From Rhodobacterales bacterium HKCCSP123 (GTDB taxonomy: Bacteria > Pseudomonadota > Alphaproteobacteria > Rhodobacterales > Rhodobacteraceae): 39,100 nucleotides of DNA. Numbering within the stretch: the first letter of the stretch is position 1; every line of letters begins with the position of its first letter. Under the pieces are notes generated by a model. The model was not told the origin of the DNA and did no database searches. It worked only from the letters and a program-made list of their open reading frames with translations. The stretch spans positions 1 to 39,100 of the forward strand of contig WVSO01000027.1 of NCBI GenBank assembly GCA_015689745.1. Reading direction: 5' to 3'. Shown piece after piece: positions 18,514-25,502 of the stretch. The position numbers and the translations under genes were made by a program.

Positions 18514-19191
18514 TCAAGGCAGCAGTGGCAGAAGCAGCCACAGGCCCGCGGCGCAGGCCAGCCCCCAGCAAAGGCTGATGAATGCGCCCTCGAGCAGGTG
18601 GCGTCGCCGTTCCTCCTGCCGCTCGCGCCAGGCCAGCGTCAGGTGCGCGCCCTTGGCGGCGATCACGCCGAGGATCACCCAGGGCGCGCCCAGGGCCACG
18701 ACCGCCGGCATCGTGGTGCGTTCGATCCAGCCGAGGTAGACGCCGCGCCCCTCCTCGTGGGGCGGGCGGCGGAACCATGTCGAGACGGCGTATTGCCCGC
18801 CACGGGCGGAGAACAGGAAGACCCCGAGGATCAGGTAGAATTGCGGCAGCCAGTCGACCCCGGCCAGGGGGCTTTGGTCCCAGAGCCCGGGCGCGATCAG
18901 CGCGATCAGCGCGATCGAACCGACATGAAGCGCCTGGTCGGCGATGTAGGCCGCAAGCCCGCCGCGCAGAACGAAGGTCTTGACCACGTCGATGCCGAGG
19001 TGAAGCCCGGCCAGCAGCAGGAACCAGGGCGACAGGGACAGCGTGACCAGCGGCATCGTGACAAGGACGATCCCGACATGGGCCCCCAGCGCCACGGGCC
19101 GGTGCTTGTTGATCACCAGCCAGGTGGTCTGGAGCAGGTAATCCGCGATCACATGGGCGAGGAACAGTGCGGCGAAAGTGGATATGACCAT
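18514..19191 (-). CDS. DUF3307 integral membrane protein
   Basis: About 225 residues with five to six hydrophobic segments. The N-terminal helix carries LFLAHVIADYLLQTTWLV, the H-x-x-A-D-Y/F-x-L-Q-T signature of DUF3307, and a second histidine motif follows (LLLAGLHLGIDVVKTF). Conserved His and Asp residues inside membrane helices suggest metal binding or catalysis, but the family's function is not known to me. The ATG at 19191 fits the family start; an in-frame ATG at 19230 would add 13 residues, and neither has a clear ribosome site. It sits between the Fe-S carrier gene and the SufT-like gene on the same strand. Confidence 0.75.
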   Translation of the reverse strand: MVISTFAALFLAHVIADYLLQTTWLVINKHRPVALGAHVGIVLVTMPLVTLSLSPWFLLLAGLHLGIDVVKTFVLRGGLAAYIADQALHVGSIALIALIAPGLWDQSPLAGVDWLPQFYLILGVFLFSARGGQYAVSTWFRRPPHEEGRGVYLGWIERTTMPAVVALGAPWVILGVIAAKGAHLTLAWRERQEERRRHLLEGAFISLCWGLACAAGLWLLLPLLP

Positions 19192-19335
19192 CTTTGTGCA
19201 GATCGCACGGCCCTTCGCTGCCGCGTCCATGCCGCGGCAAGAGCCGTTCCCTTCATCCTCGTCGGGATGATATTGTCAGTGTCAAGCGATGCTCACAAGA
19301 GCGAAGCCGCGCGCACCCGCTCGAATGTCGCGACG

Positions 19336-19698
19336 TTACATGAAGCCCAGCTCGAGGCGCGCCTCGTCGGACATCATGTCCATGCCCCAGGGCGGGTCCC
19401 AGGTGAGTTCCACGTCCACGTGCTTCACCCCCTCGAGCGGCTCGACCGCGTCGGCGACCCATCCGGGCATCTCGCCCGCGACGGGGCAGCCGGGGGCGGT
19501 CAGCGTCATGATCACGCGGACCTCGTTCTCGGGGTTGATGTCGATCGTGTAGACCAGCCCGAGGTCGAAGATGTTGACCGGAATCTCCGGGTCGTAGACC
19601 GAGCGGCAGGCCTCGACCACCTGATCGTAGAGCGGATGATCGGTCGAGGAGGGCGCGATGAGGGGGGTCCCCTCCAACTGCGGCTGCGGGTCGGACAT
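19336..19698 (-). CDS. sufT: SUF system Fe-S assembly protein, DUF59/MIP18 family (SufT-like)
   Basis: A 120-residue protein with the DUF59 core: VYDPEIPVNIFDLGLVY (about 34-50), MTLTAPGCPVAGEMP with conserved Cys71, and VDVELTWDPPWGMDMMSDEARLELG at the C-terminus. SufT proteins help mature Fe-S proteins under high demand and often sit at the end of suf operons. Here it stands about 0.9 kb upstream, on the same strand, of an A-type carrier gene, separated by the DUF3307 gene. PaaD-like members share the fold, but no phenylacetate genes are present. Confidence 0.87.
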   Translation of the reverse strand: MSDPQPQLEGTPLIAPSSTDHPLYDQVVEACRSVYDPEIPVNIFDLGLVYTIDINPENEVRVIMTLTAPGCPVAGEMPGWVADAVEPLEGVKHVDVELTWDPPWGMDMMSDEARLELGFM

Positions 19699-19767
19699 GG
19701 CGGTGTCACCTTCGGGCTATTCCTGAGCGAAGATATAAGGAAAGCGCGCGGGGGCGTAAAGGGCGGC

Positions 19768-21159
19768 TCAGGCCTTCGCCGCGCGCCGCTTCCGAACGGG
19801 GGCCGGGCGGACGCGTTTCTCGATCGCCTCGTAGAGCAGCGCGGCGATGTTCTTGCCGGTCGCCTCCTCGATGCCCTGAAGCCCGGGGGAGGAGTTCACC
19901 TCGAGCACTTTCGGCCCGTCATGCCCGCGCAGCAGGTCCACCCCCGCAAGCCCGAGGCCGAAGACCCGCGCGGCCCGGACCGCCGTTTCACGCTCGGCCT
20001 TCGAGATGCGGACAGCCTGCGCCGTGCCGCCGCGGTGCAGGTTCGAGCGGAAATCGTCGCCCCCCGCCGTCCGCTTCATCGAGGCGACGACACGCCCGTC
20101 CACGACGAGGCAGCGGATGTCCTCGCCCGCGGCCTCCTTGACGAAATGCTGGACGAGGAAATTGGCGCGCAACCCGCGGAAGGCGTCGATCACCGATTGC
20201 GCGGCCTTCTTGGTCTCGGCCAGCACCACGCCCTTGCCTTGCGTCGATTCCAGCAGCTTGATGATCAGCGGGCCCGAGCCCACCAGCCCGATCAGGTTGT
20301 CGGTGTCCTTGGGGCTGGCGGCAAAGGCCGTCTGCGGCATCCCGATGCCCTTGGCGGCAAGCAGCTGGTGGGCGTGCAGCTTGTCGCGGCTGGCGGTGAT
20401 GCCTGCGCTGCCGTTCACGCAATGGGTGCCCAGCGTCTCGAACTGGCGCAGCACGGCGGTGCCGTAGCTGGTGACGCCTGCGCCGATGCGGGGGATGACC
20501 GCGTCATAGCGGGGCAGGCGCTTGCCGTCGTAATGCACCTCGGGGGCGAGCGCGTTGATCGCCATGTAGCAGCGCGTGGTGTCGATCACCTCGACCGTAT
20601 GGCCGCGCGCCTCGCCCTCGGTCACGATGCGGCGGGTCGAGAAGTTGTCCTCGCGGCTGAGGACCGCGATGCGCAAGGCGCGGTGCGGCGCGGCGAGCTT
20701 CACCTCGGAGGTGTGGTAGACCTCGTAGCTGAGGCGCGGCTGGCAGAAGCTTGACGCCGGGCTGACGCGCCAGTCGGGCTGGATCGCCTGCCGCCCGATC
20801 AGCATGCGATAGGCCATGTTGGTGCGGTCGGTCAGCGTGACCTCGACCGGCACCTCGGCCTCGCCGACGCGCAACATGGTCTCGATGACATAGCGCAGCT
20901 CGCTCTCGCCGTTGGACGAGGTCACTTCGCGCCGGTCCTTGATCGGGGCCGAACAGGCGATGGTCAGGTCGGTGCGTCCCGGCACCGGATGCACGGCAAA
21001 GCGCAGCTTGGGCCGTGCGGCGGGGCCGAAGGGCTCGATGTCGAAGGCATGCAGCGCCGAGGTCCGCGCGCCGGTGTCGACCTTGGCCTTCAGCGCCGGC
21101 AGGCCGAGGCCGGGCAGGGCGATCCATTCCTCCCAGCCGAGGGTCAGTCCGTCGGTCAT
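19768..21159 (-). CDS. Fusion of retropepsin-like RimB domain and RimK-type ATP-grasp glutamate ligase
   Basis: A 463-residue two-domain protein. Residues about 6-145 match the retropepsin-like 'ATP-dependent zinc protease' (RimB) family, with the active-site VDTGARTSALHA (Asp28) and the later MLIGRQAI motif. Residues about 165-450 are an ATP-grasp ligase of the RimK type: IIKLLESTQGKGVVL, NFLVQHFVKEAAGEDIR, GLAGVDLLRG and KVLEVNSSPGLQGIE. In Pseudomonas RimK adds glutamates to ribosomal protein S6 and RimB trims them. Here ligase and protease are one chain, with a basic C-terminal tail (PVRKRRAAKA). The start has AAGGGAAGGG ahead of it. S6 as target is inferred, not shown. Confidence 0.88.
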   Translation of the reverse strand: MTDGLTLGWEEWIALPGLGLPALKAKVDTGARTSALHAFDIEPFGPAARPKLRFAVHPVPGRTDLTIACSAPIKDRREVTSSNGESELRYVIETMLRVGEAEVPVEVTLTDRTNMAYRMLIGRQAIQPDWRVSPASSFCQPRLSYEVYHTSEVKLAAPHRALRIAVLSREDNFSTRRIVTEGEARGHTVEVIDTTRCYMAINALAPEVHYDGKRLPRYDAVIPRIGAGVTSYGTAVLRQFETLGTHCVNGSAGITASRDKLHAHQLLAAKGIGMPQTAFAASPKDTDNLIGLVGSGPLIIKLLESTQGKGVVLAETKKAAQSVIDAFRGLRANFLVQHFVKEAAGEDIRCLVVDGRVVASMKRTAGGDDFRSNLHRGGTAQAVRISKAERETAVRAARVFGLGLAGVDLLRGHDGPKVLEVNSSPGLQGIEEATGKNIAALLYEAIEKRVRPAPVRKRRAAKA

Positions 21160-21295
21160 GCGCTTGCCCTTCCCTTGCCTTGCCTGTCGCCGGCCTCTGC
21201 CGGTCTTGCCGATGATCGGGCCGCCCGGGGGATGGGCGACTCGCCGGCGGCGCCTAGCATGGCTTGATGACGGTTTGACAGGGGGGCGACGCGGC

Positions 21296-21925
21296 TCAGG
21301 CGTCGGGGCGGCCCGTGTCCGTGGCCGCGATTCCGGGCTTGCCGGGGCCGGCCGCGATCCGGTCGGCCAGGATCCGCGACAGCGACAGGCCGAAATCCGG
21401 CTGCGTGCGGCAGAGCCGCATGATCGTGGGCCGGTCGATTTCGCAGAGCGTCCCGTCCGTTTCCATCACCGCGGTGCCCGTCCTTGTACCGGACCTGTTG
21501 AACAGCCCGACCTCGCCGAAGAGGCCGCCCGCGGGGATCACGACACCGAACTCGGGGATCCGGACGCTTCCGCGGTCGATGTAATAGAGGCAATCGGCCG
21601 CGTCGCCCTTGCGGAAGATGACCGTTCCGGCGGTCATTGGCCGCGCCGTCATGTGGGGCAACAGCGTCTCGATCTGCGGGGGGGCGCTCAGCGCCGCCTC
21701 GACGCGCTTCATCAGGCGCAGCTGTTCCCACGTGCGAAAGACGTTGAGCGGCAGAAGCAGCATGTGCAACATCACGATCGGGGTGAGATCGGCGATGAAG
21801 CCATAGGTCGCGAAGGCCACGTTCGAGGCGATGGCCACGATCCGCAGGGCCATGAGGGTCTTCATCCAGAAGGTCAGAAAGACCAGGCCGGCAGCCACGA
21901 AACCAATGGCGTCGATAATTGTCAT
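21296..21925 (-). CDS. Membrane-anchored cyclic-nucleotide-binding domain protein (Popeye-like layout)
   Basis: A 209-residue protein: two to three membrane helices (about 5-65) with a conserved-looking LRIVAIASNVAFATYG and LLLPLNVFRTWEQLRLM, followed by a cNMP-binding domain (about 80-190): GTVIFRKGDAADCLYYIDRGSV, then FGEVGLF (136-142) and the phosphate-contact-like R148-T149. No helix-turn-helix follows, so it is not a Crp/Fnr transcription factor. The helix-plus-cNMP order resembles Popeye-domain proteins and their bacterial relatives. The ATG at 21925 has GGGAG upstream; longer frames run into the tgt gene on the other strand. Divergent from tgt (97-base gap). Ligand and role unknown. 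Confidence 0.8.
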   Translation of the reverse strand: MTIIDAIGFVAAGLVFLTFWMKTLMALRIVAIASNVAFATYGFIADLTPIVMLHMLLLPLNVFRTWEQLRLMKRVEAALSAPPQIETLLPHMTARPMTAGTVIFRKGDAADCLYYIDRGSVRIPEFGVVIPAGGLFGEVGLFNRSGTRTGTAVMETDGTLCEIDRPTIMRLCRTQPDFGLSLSRILADRIAAGPGKPGIAATDTGRPDA

Positions 21926-21986
21926 TGTCTGATTTGCTCCCGGGCTCCGCTTAAGCCTCGTGGCGCGTGGCGTCAATCTCGCGCGC

Positions 21987-22015
21987 TTGCGCAAGCCTCG
22001 CGCAGACTGTAGCGC
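21987..22015 (+). promoter_or_regulatory. Possible promoter of tgt, near-leaderless
   Basis: TTGCGC (21987-21992), 17 bases, TAGCGC (22010-22015). A start site about seven bases on would fall at or next to the tgt ATG (22023), before which I see no ribosome-binding site, so the mRNA could be leaderless. The -35 box lies inside the palindrome GCTTGCGCAAGC (21985-21996). The -10 match is weak. Confidence 0.3.
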
Positions 22016-22022
22016 CAGTCGC

Positions 22023-23153
22023 ATGACCGAGCGTTTCTCCTTCACCCTCGCCGCCACCTCGGGCAAGGCCCGCACCGGCGTCATCTCGACCCCGCGCGGC
22101 GAGATCCGCACGCCCGCCTTCATGCCGGTCGGCACGGCGGCGACCGTCAAGGCGATGCTGCCCGAGAGCGTGCGCGCGACGGGGGCCGACATCCTGCTCG
22201 GCAACACCTATCACCTGATGCTGCGGCCGACGGCGGAACGCATCGCGGCATTGGGGGGGCTGCACCGTTTCATGAACTGGGAGCGGCCGATCCTGACCGA
22301 CTCGGGCGGGTTCCAGGTGATGAGCCTGGCCGAGCTGCGCAAGCTGACCGAGGAGGGGGTGACCTTCCGCAGCCATGTCGACGGCTCGCGCCACATGCTC
22401 TCGCCCGAACGCTCGATGGAGATCCAGAAGCTTCTCGGCTCCGACATCGTGATGTGCTTCGACGAATGCCCCGCTCTGCCCGCCCCGCGCGAGCGGATCG
22501 CAGAGAGCATGCGCCTCTCGATGCGGTGGGCCGCGCGCTCGAAGGACGCCTTCGGCGACCGGCCCGGTCACGCGCTTTTCGGCATCCAGCAGGGCGGGCT
22601 CGAGCGCGATTTCCGCGAGGAGTCGGCCGAGGCGCTCAAGGCCATCGGCTTCGACGGCTACGCGGTCGGCGGTCTCGCCGTGGGCGAGGGGCAGGAGGCG
22701 ATGTTCGGCTGCCTCGACCATGCGCCCGACATGCTGCCCGAGGACAAGCCACGCTACCTGATGGGCGTGGGCAAGCCCGACGACATCGTGGGGGCCGTGG
22801 CGCGCGGGATCGACATGATGGATTGCGTGCTGCCCTCGCGCTCGGGGCGGACGGGGCAGGCGTTCACCCGCCGGGGTGTCGTCAACATCAAGAACGCCCG
22901 CCACGCCGACGATCCGCGTCCGCTGGACGAGGCCTGCACCTGCCCGGCCTGCTCCGGCTATTCCCGCGCCTACCTGCACCATGTCTTCCGCACGGGCGAG
23001 ATCATCTCGTCCATGCTGCTGACCTGGCACAACCTGCACTACTACCAGGAGCTGATGCAGGCCATGCGCGAGGCCATCGCGGCGGATCGTTTCGCCGCGT
23101 TCGAAGCGGACTTCCACGCCGCCCGCGCCGAAGGGGATATCGAGCCGCTCTGA
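22023..23153 (+). CDS. tgt: tRNA-guanine transglycosylase (queuine/preQ1 insertion)
   Basis: Exchanges guanine-34 for preQ1 in tRNAs with GUN anticodons, a step of queuosine synthesis; the tRNA-Asp (GUC) genes in this window encode substrates. The 376-residue protein has [27 protein letters not shown] with Asp93, [38 protein letters not shown] with the nucleophile aspartate, and the zinc site [16 protein letters not shown]. The ATG at 22023 starts the protein as in relatives ([19 protein letters not shown]); the frame is open 63 bases upstream. Converges with the unknown gene at 23163 with nine bases between. Confidence 0.97.
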   Translation: MTERFSFTLAATSGKARTGVISTPRGEIRTPAFMPVGTAATVKAMLPESVRATGADILLGNTYHLMLRPTAERIAALGGLHRFMNWERPILTDSGGFQVMSLAELRKLTEEGVTFRSHVDGSRHMLSPERSMEIQKLLGSDIVMCFDECPALPAPRERIAESMRLSMRWAARSKDAFGDRPGHALFGIQQGGLERDFREESAEALKAIGFDGYAVGGLAVGEGQEAMFGCLDHAPDMLPEDKPRYLMGVGKPDDIVGAVARGIDMMDCVLPSRSGRTGQAFTRRGVVNIKNARHADDPRPLDEACTCPACSGYSRAYLHHVFRTGEIISSMLLTWHNLHYYQELMQAMREAIAADRFAAFEADFHAARAEGDIEPL

Positions 23154-23162
23154 GGTGGCGGG

Positions 23163-24518
23163 TCAGCGCCGGTTGGCGTTCAGGATGCCCCACCGCGTCG
23201 CGGTATAGAAGGCGTCGGGCCGTGCGTCGCTCACGAGCAGGACGTCGCATTCCCCGTCGAAGGCCGCGGGCATGCCGTCCTGCCGCGCGACCGGGCCGCC
23301 CCAGGGGTCGGTGCCGATCAGCCCCGTCTCCAGAAGCGTGGCGAGATGGCCTGTCATCCAGCGGGCAAGCTCGCCGGGCTGCAACTCCTGCGCATAGGCG
23401 TCCTGCAGGGTTTCGACGAACCGCGGGGCGAGATGGACCGTGCCGCCGCCCGCGGACATCACCTCGCGGATGGCGCGCCGCGCGGCATCGGCGGGGTGGG
23501 CGTAATTCGTGTCTCCCTCGGCGGCATCCTCGGCGGGGGCCAGCATGGTGACATGGGGCAGGGTGCCGCCATGGGAATTCAGGCAGGCGAAAGGATGCCC
23601 GTCGAAGCCGGCGACAGGCGTGAAGAGACGTTGCGCCGCGGGGCCGGTCCCGAAATTCCGCTGCTCGAGATCGCGCGCGACCCGCTCGACAAGGGCTTCG
23701 TAGGTCAGCAGGCCGGAGATCGCGGGCCGCGTGCGGCCGCCGCGATAGGCGATCGCGCGTTCGTGGAGGGGCGTGGCCGCGTCTTCTCCCGCCAGCGTCA
23801 GGATCAGCCCCGCCGCCCAGAGCGACCCGCAGGATGAGCCGGAGACCGAGGCGAAGAGCGCGGCATCGGTCGGATCGGGCGCGTCCGGCAGGGCGAGCTC
23901 GGCCGCAAGGATGCCGTGCGCCTCGGCCAGCGCCGCCCGGAAGGTCGAGAGGCGCACCTGCGCGAGACCGTAGGAGAGGTCGGGGATCAGCCCGAAGACC
24001 GTGTCCATCGCCCGGGCCAGGTGCTCTTCGCTGCTGCGCCGCCAGGCCGGGCGGAGGTAACTTTCCACGGCGGCGGTTGCGGCCGTGGCCGTTTCGACCT
24101 CGCAGTCGAAGGTCAGCGGTGTATGATTGGTGAACCGCGGCGGCCGCGCCCAGGAGGGCAGGCCCGCGATGACCTCGGGCGTGACCTCCTCGTCTTCCTC
24201 GAGGATGCCTTCATCCAGGAGATAGCTGCGCGTTTCCTGCGGGGTGGCGCGCCTGATCGCCCCGGTCTGGAACAGGACAGAGGTCGCCAGCCGACCGACA
24301 GGATCGAAGTCGCCGGGGGGGTCATGCTGGATCTCGGCGGGCTGGAGATCCGTCCGCCCCACCGAGAGCATGGTCACCAGCACCAGCGCCAGCGGCGCGG
24401 CGATGGCCAGGGGGCGCAGCAGCACCCAACCCACCCAGAGCGCGGCCTGCCCGATGGCGGGCCAGTCGGGGCGGGGGCCTCGGGCGGGTACGGGATCGGG
24501 GTCGGGGTCCGATGACAT
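23163..24518 (-). CDS. Unrecognised protein with one N-terminal membrane helix
   Basis: A 451-residue protein I do not recognise. A proline/aspartate-rich N-terminus is followed by one membrane helix (about 27-50), and the rest is probably outside the cytoplasm. Two features may hint at an enzyme: PDLSYGLAQVRLSTFRAALAE (about 179-199) resembles the GL-x-Q-I-x-x-x-T segment of lysozyme-like transglycosylases, with Glu164/Glu165 about 18 residues before it and YRGG/TYEALVERV after it; and SGSSCGS (226-232) looks like a G-x-S-x-G elbow. Neither is enough for a call. Several cysteines (139, 230, 312, 424) could pair. It is the second gene of a probable operon, six bases after the gene at 24525. 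Confidence 0.7.
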   Translation of the reverse strand: MSSDPDPDPVPARGPRPDWPAIGQAALWVGWVLLRPLAIAAPLALVLVTMLSVGRTDLQPAEIQHDPPGDFDPVGRLATSVLFQTGAIRRATPQETRSYLLDEGILEEDEEVTPEVIAGLPSWARPPRFTNHTPLTFDCEVETATAATAAVESYLRPAWRRSSEEHLARAMDTVFGLIPDLSYGLAQVRLSTFRAALAEAHGILAAELALPDAPDPTDAALFASVSGSSCGSLWAAGLILTLAGEDAATPLHERAIAYRGGRTRPAISGLLTYEALVERVARDLEQRNFGTGPAAQRLFTPVAGFDGHPFACLNSHGGTLPHVTMLAPAEDAAEGDTNYAHPADAARRAIREVMSAGGGTVHLAPRFVETLQDAYAQELQPGELARWMTGHLATLLETGLIGTDPWGGPVARQDGMPAAFDGECDVLLVSDARPDAFYTATRWGILNANRR

Positions 24519-24524
24519 GGCCGG

Positions 24525-25139
24525 TCACCCGGCCTGCGTGCCGAGAAAGGCCGCGAGGCTCGCCGCGGCGACGCCGCTCAGGGCGTCCCACAGCGGCTTG
24601 ATGATCGGATGGTCGCGCAAATGCGCGAGCGTCAGCGGCGGCGTGTCCTCGTCATGCCGCGCGCGGAAGAGGGCGACCGCCGTGTTCGCCCCCGCCAGGG
24701 CGAAGAAGGCCGCGGCGATGAAATAGGCGATGTAGGCAAGCAGGTAGACAAGGCGGTGCTGCGCATGGATCGGGTCGATCAGCAGGTCCCAGAGGATGAC
24801 ATAGGGCCAGGCCATGATCACCGCGACCAGCATCGCCGCGAAAGACATGCTGAGCGCGGCCTGTTCGGACAGAACCTCCTGCACGCGGGATTTCCGCCCG
24901 AGGATGCCCCGCTCGAGCGAGCGGCGATAGGCGAGAAAGGCCACCACGACGAAGGCGGCGACCGTGGGGATCGCCAGCTTGCCCGCCAGCGCGACGGGGC
25001 GCACCAGCGTCTCGTTGTCGAAGAGAAAGGCGGTGAAGGAGAAATAGAACTCGTCGGGCAGGAAGTACGCGGCGAGGCGGATCAACAGGAAATTGACCAG
25101 CATGCCGCAGATCAGCAGATGAGGGTTGATCGAGGTCAC
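24525..25139 (-). CDS. Unrecognised membrane protein, four to five helices
   Basis: A 204-residue protein with hydrophobic segments at about 7-27, 50-70, 93-118, 128-152 and perhaps 183-200, and a basic cytosolic loop ([19 protein letters not shown]) after the second. I see no family signature. The start is the GTG at 25139: GGAGG (25145-25149 read on the minus strand) stands five bases upstream, while an ATG at 25157 has none. The next gene begins six bases after its stop, so the two are almost certainly co-transcribed and may form one membrane complex. The gene is divergent from lon with a 300-base gap. Confidence 0.72.
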   Translation of the reverse strand: MTSINPHLLICGMLVNFLLIRLAAYFLPDEFYFSFTAFLFDNETLVRPVALAGKLAIPTVAAFVVVAFLAYRRSLERGILGRKSRVQEVLSEQAALSMSFAAMLVAVIMAWPYVILWDLLIDPIHAQHRLVYLLAYIAYFIAAAFFALAGANTAVALFRARHDEDTPPLTLAHLRDHPIIKPLWDALSGVAAASLAAFLGTQAG

Positions 25140-25384
25140 GCGGTCCTCCACTCGCATCGGGCGGGCCCAAGGGCGCGTCCGCACCCAGCTTGCCCTCTCG
25201 GTGCGGAAGGCTACGGCGGATGACCGCGTCCGCAAATGCAGGTTTTCCCGCATCCGATGCGTCGGACGGGTCCCGATCCCTCCACAGCATTTTGTGGGTG
25301 GGCGCGGGCCAAACCGCTAGCCCTCCCTTGCATGCGTCCGAGAGCGGGCGCATGTTCAGGGCCAAGACACCGGTGTGCGCGCAG

Positions 25385-25414
25385 TTGAAACTCCACACAC
25401 CGCGCCCCAAGTTA
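25385..25414 (+). promoter_or_regulatory. Heat-shock (RpoH/sigma-32) promoter of lon
   Basis: TTGAAA (25385-25390), 14 bases, CCCCAAGTTA (25405-25414). The sigma-32 consensus is CTTGAAA, 13-17 bases, CCCCATNT. Both boxes and the spacing fit, and lon belongs to the heat-shock regulon in many proteobacteria. Transcription should start near 25421, about 20 bases before the leader ORF. Confidence 0.75.
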
Positions 25415-25439
25415 AGACATCCTTACCCGGAGGGGGCCA

Positions 25440-25502
25440 ATGGCGGCTGCCACGCAGGGCCCGGCCCCTTTGCCAAGACCAAGGAAGGCAGAGCTGAATT
25501 GA
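25440..25502 (+). CDS. 20-residue leader ORF overlapping the lon start
   Basis: ATG at 25440 preceded by GGAGG (25429-25433) with six-base spacing, the best ribosome site in the region. It encodes [20 protein letters not shown] and stops at TGA (25500-25502), overlapping the TTG start of lon (25499-25501) as TTGA. The arrangement suggests that ribosomes finishing the leader re-start on lon (translational coupling). The peptide is proline- and alanine-rich (four prolines) with a basic end. An alternative is that a one-base error hides a longer Lon N-terminus, but known Lon proteins begin only a few residues before YPVLPLRD. Confidence 0.5.
   Translation: MAAATQGPAPLPRPRKAELN

Noticed and set aside
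18598-20754. A 718-residue plus-strand frame crossing several minus-strand genes
   Set aside because: It crosses DUF3307, sufT and the RimB-RimK gene; no protein-like motif.
23163-24518. Patatin-like phospholipase based on SGSSCGS and VLLVSDA
   Set aside because: The GGG-x-R-G oxyanion motif and the D-G-G/A dyad are missing, so two short matches do not support the call.
25190-25498. A longer Lon N-terminus from upstream in-frame codons
   Set aside because: The extra residues are not Lon-like and their DNA holds the RpoH promoter and the leader ORF.
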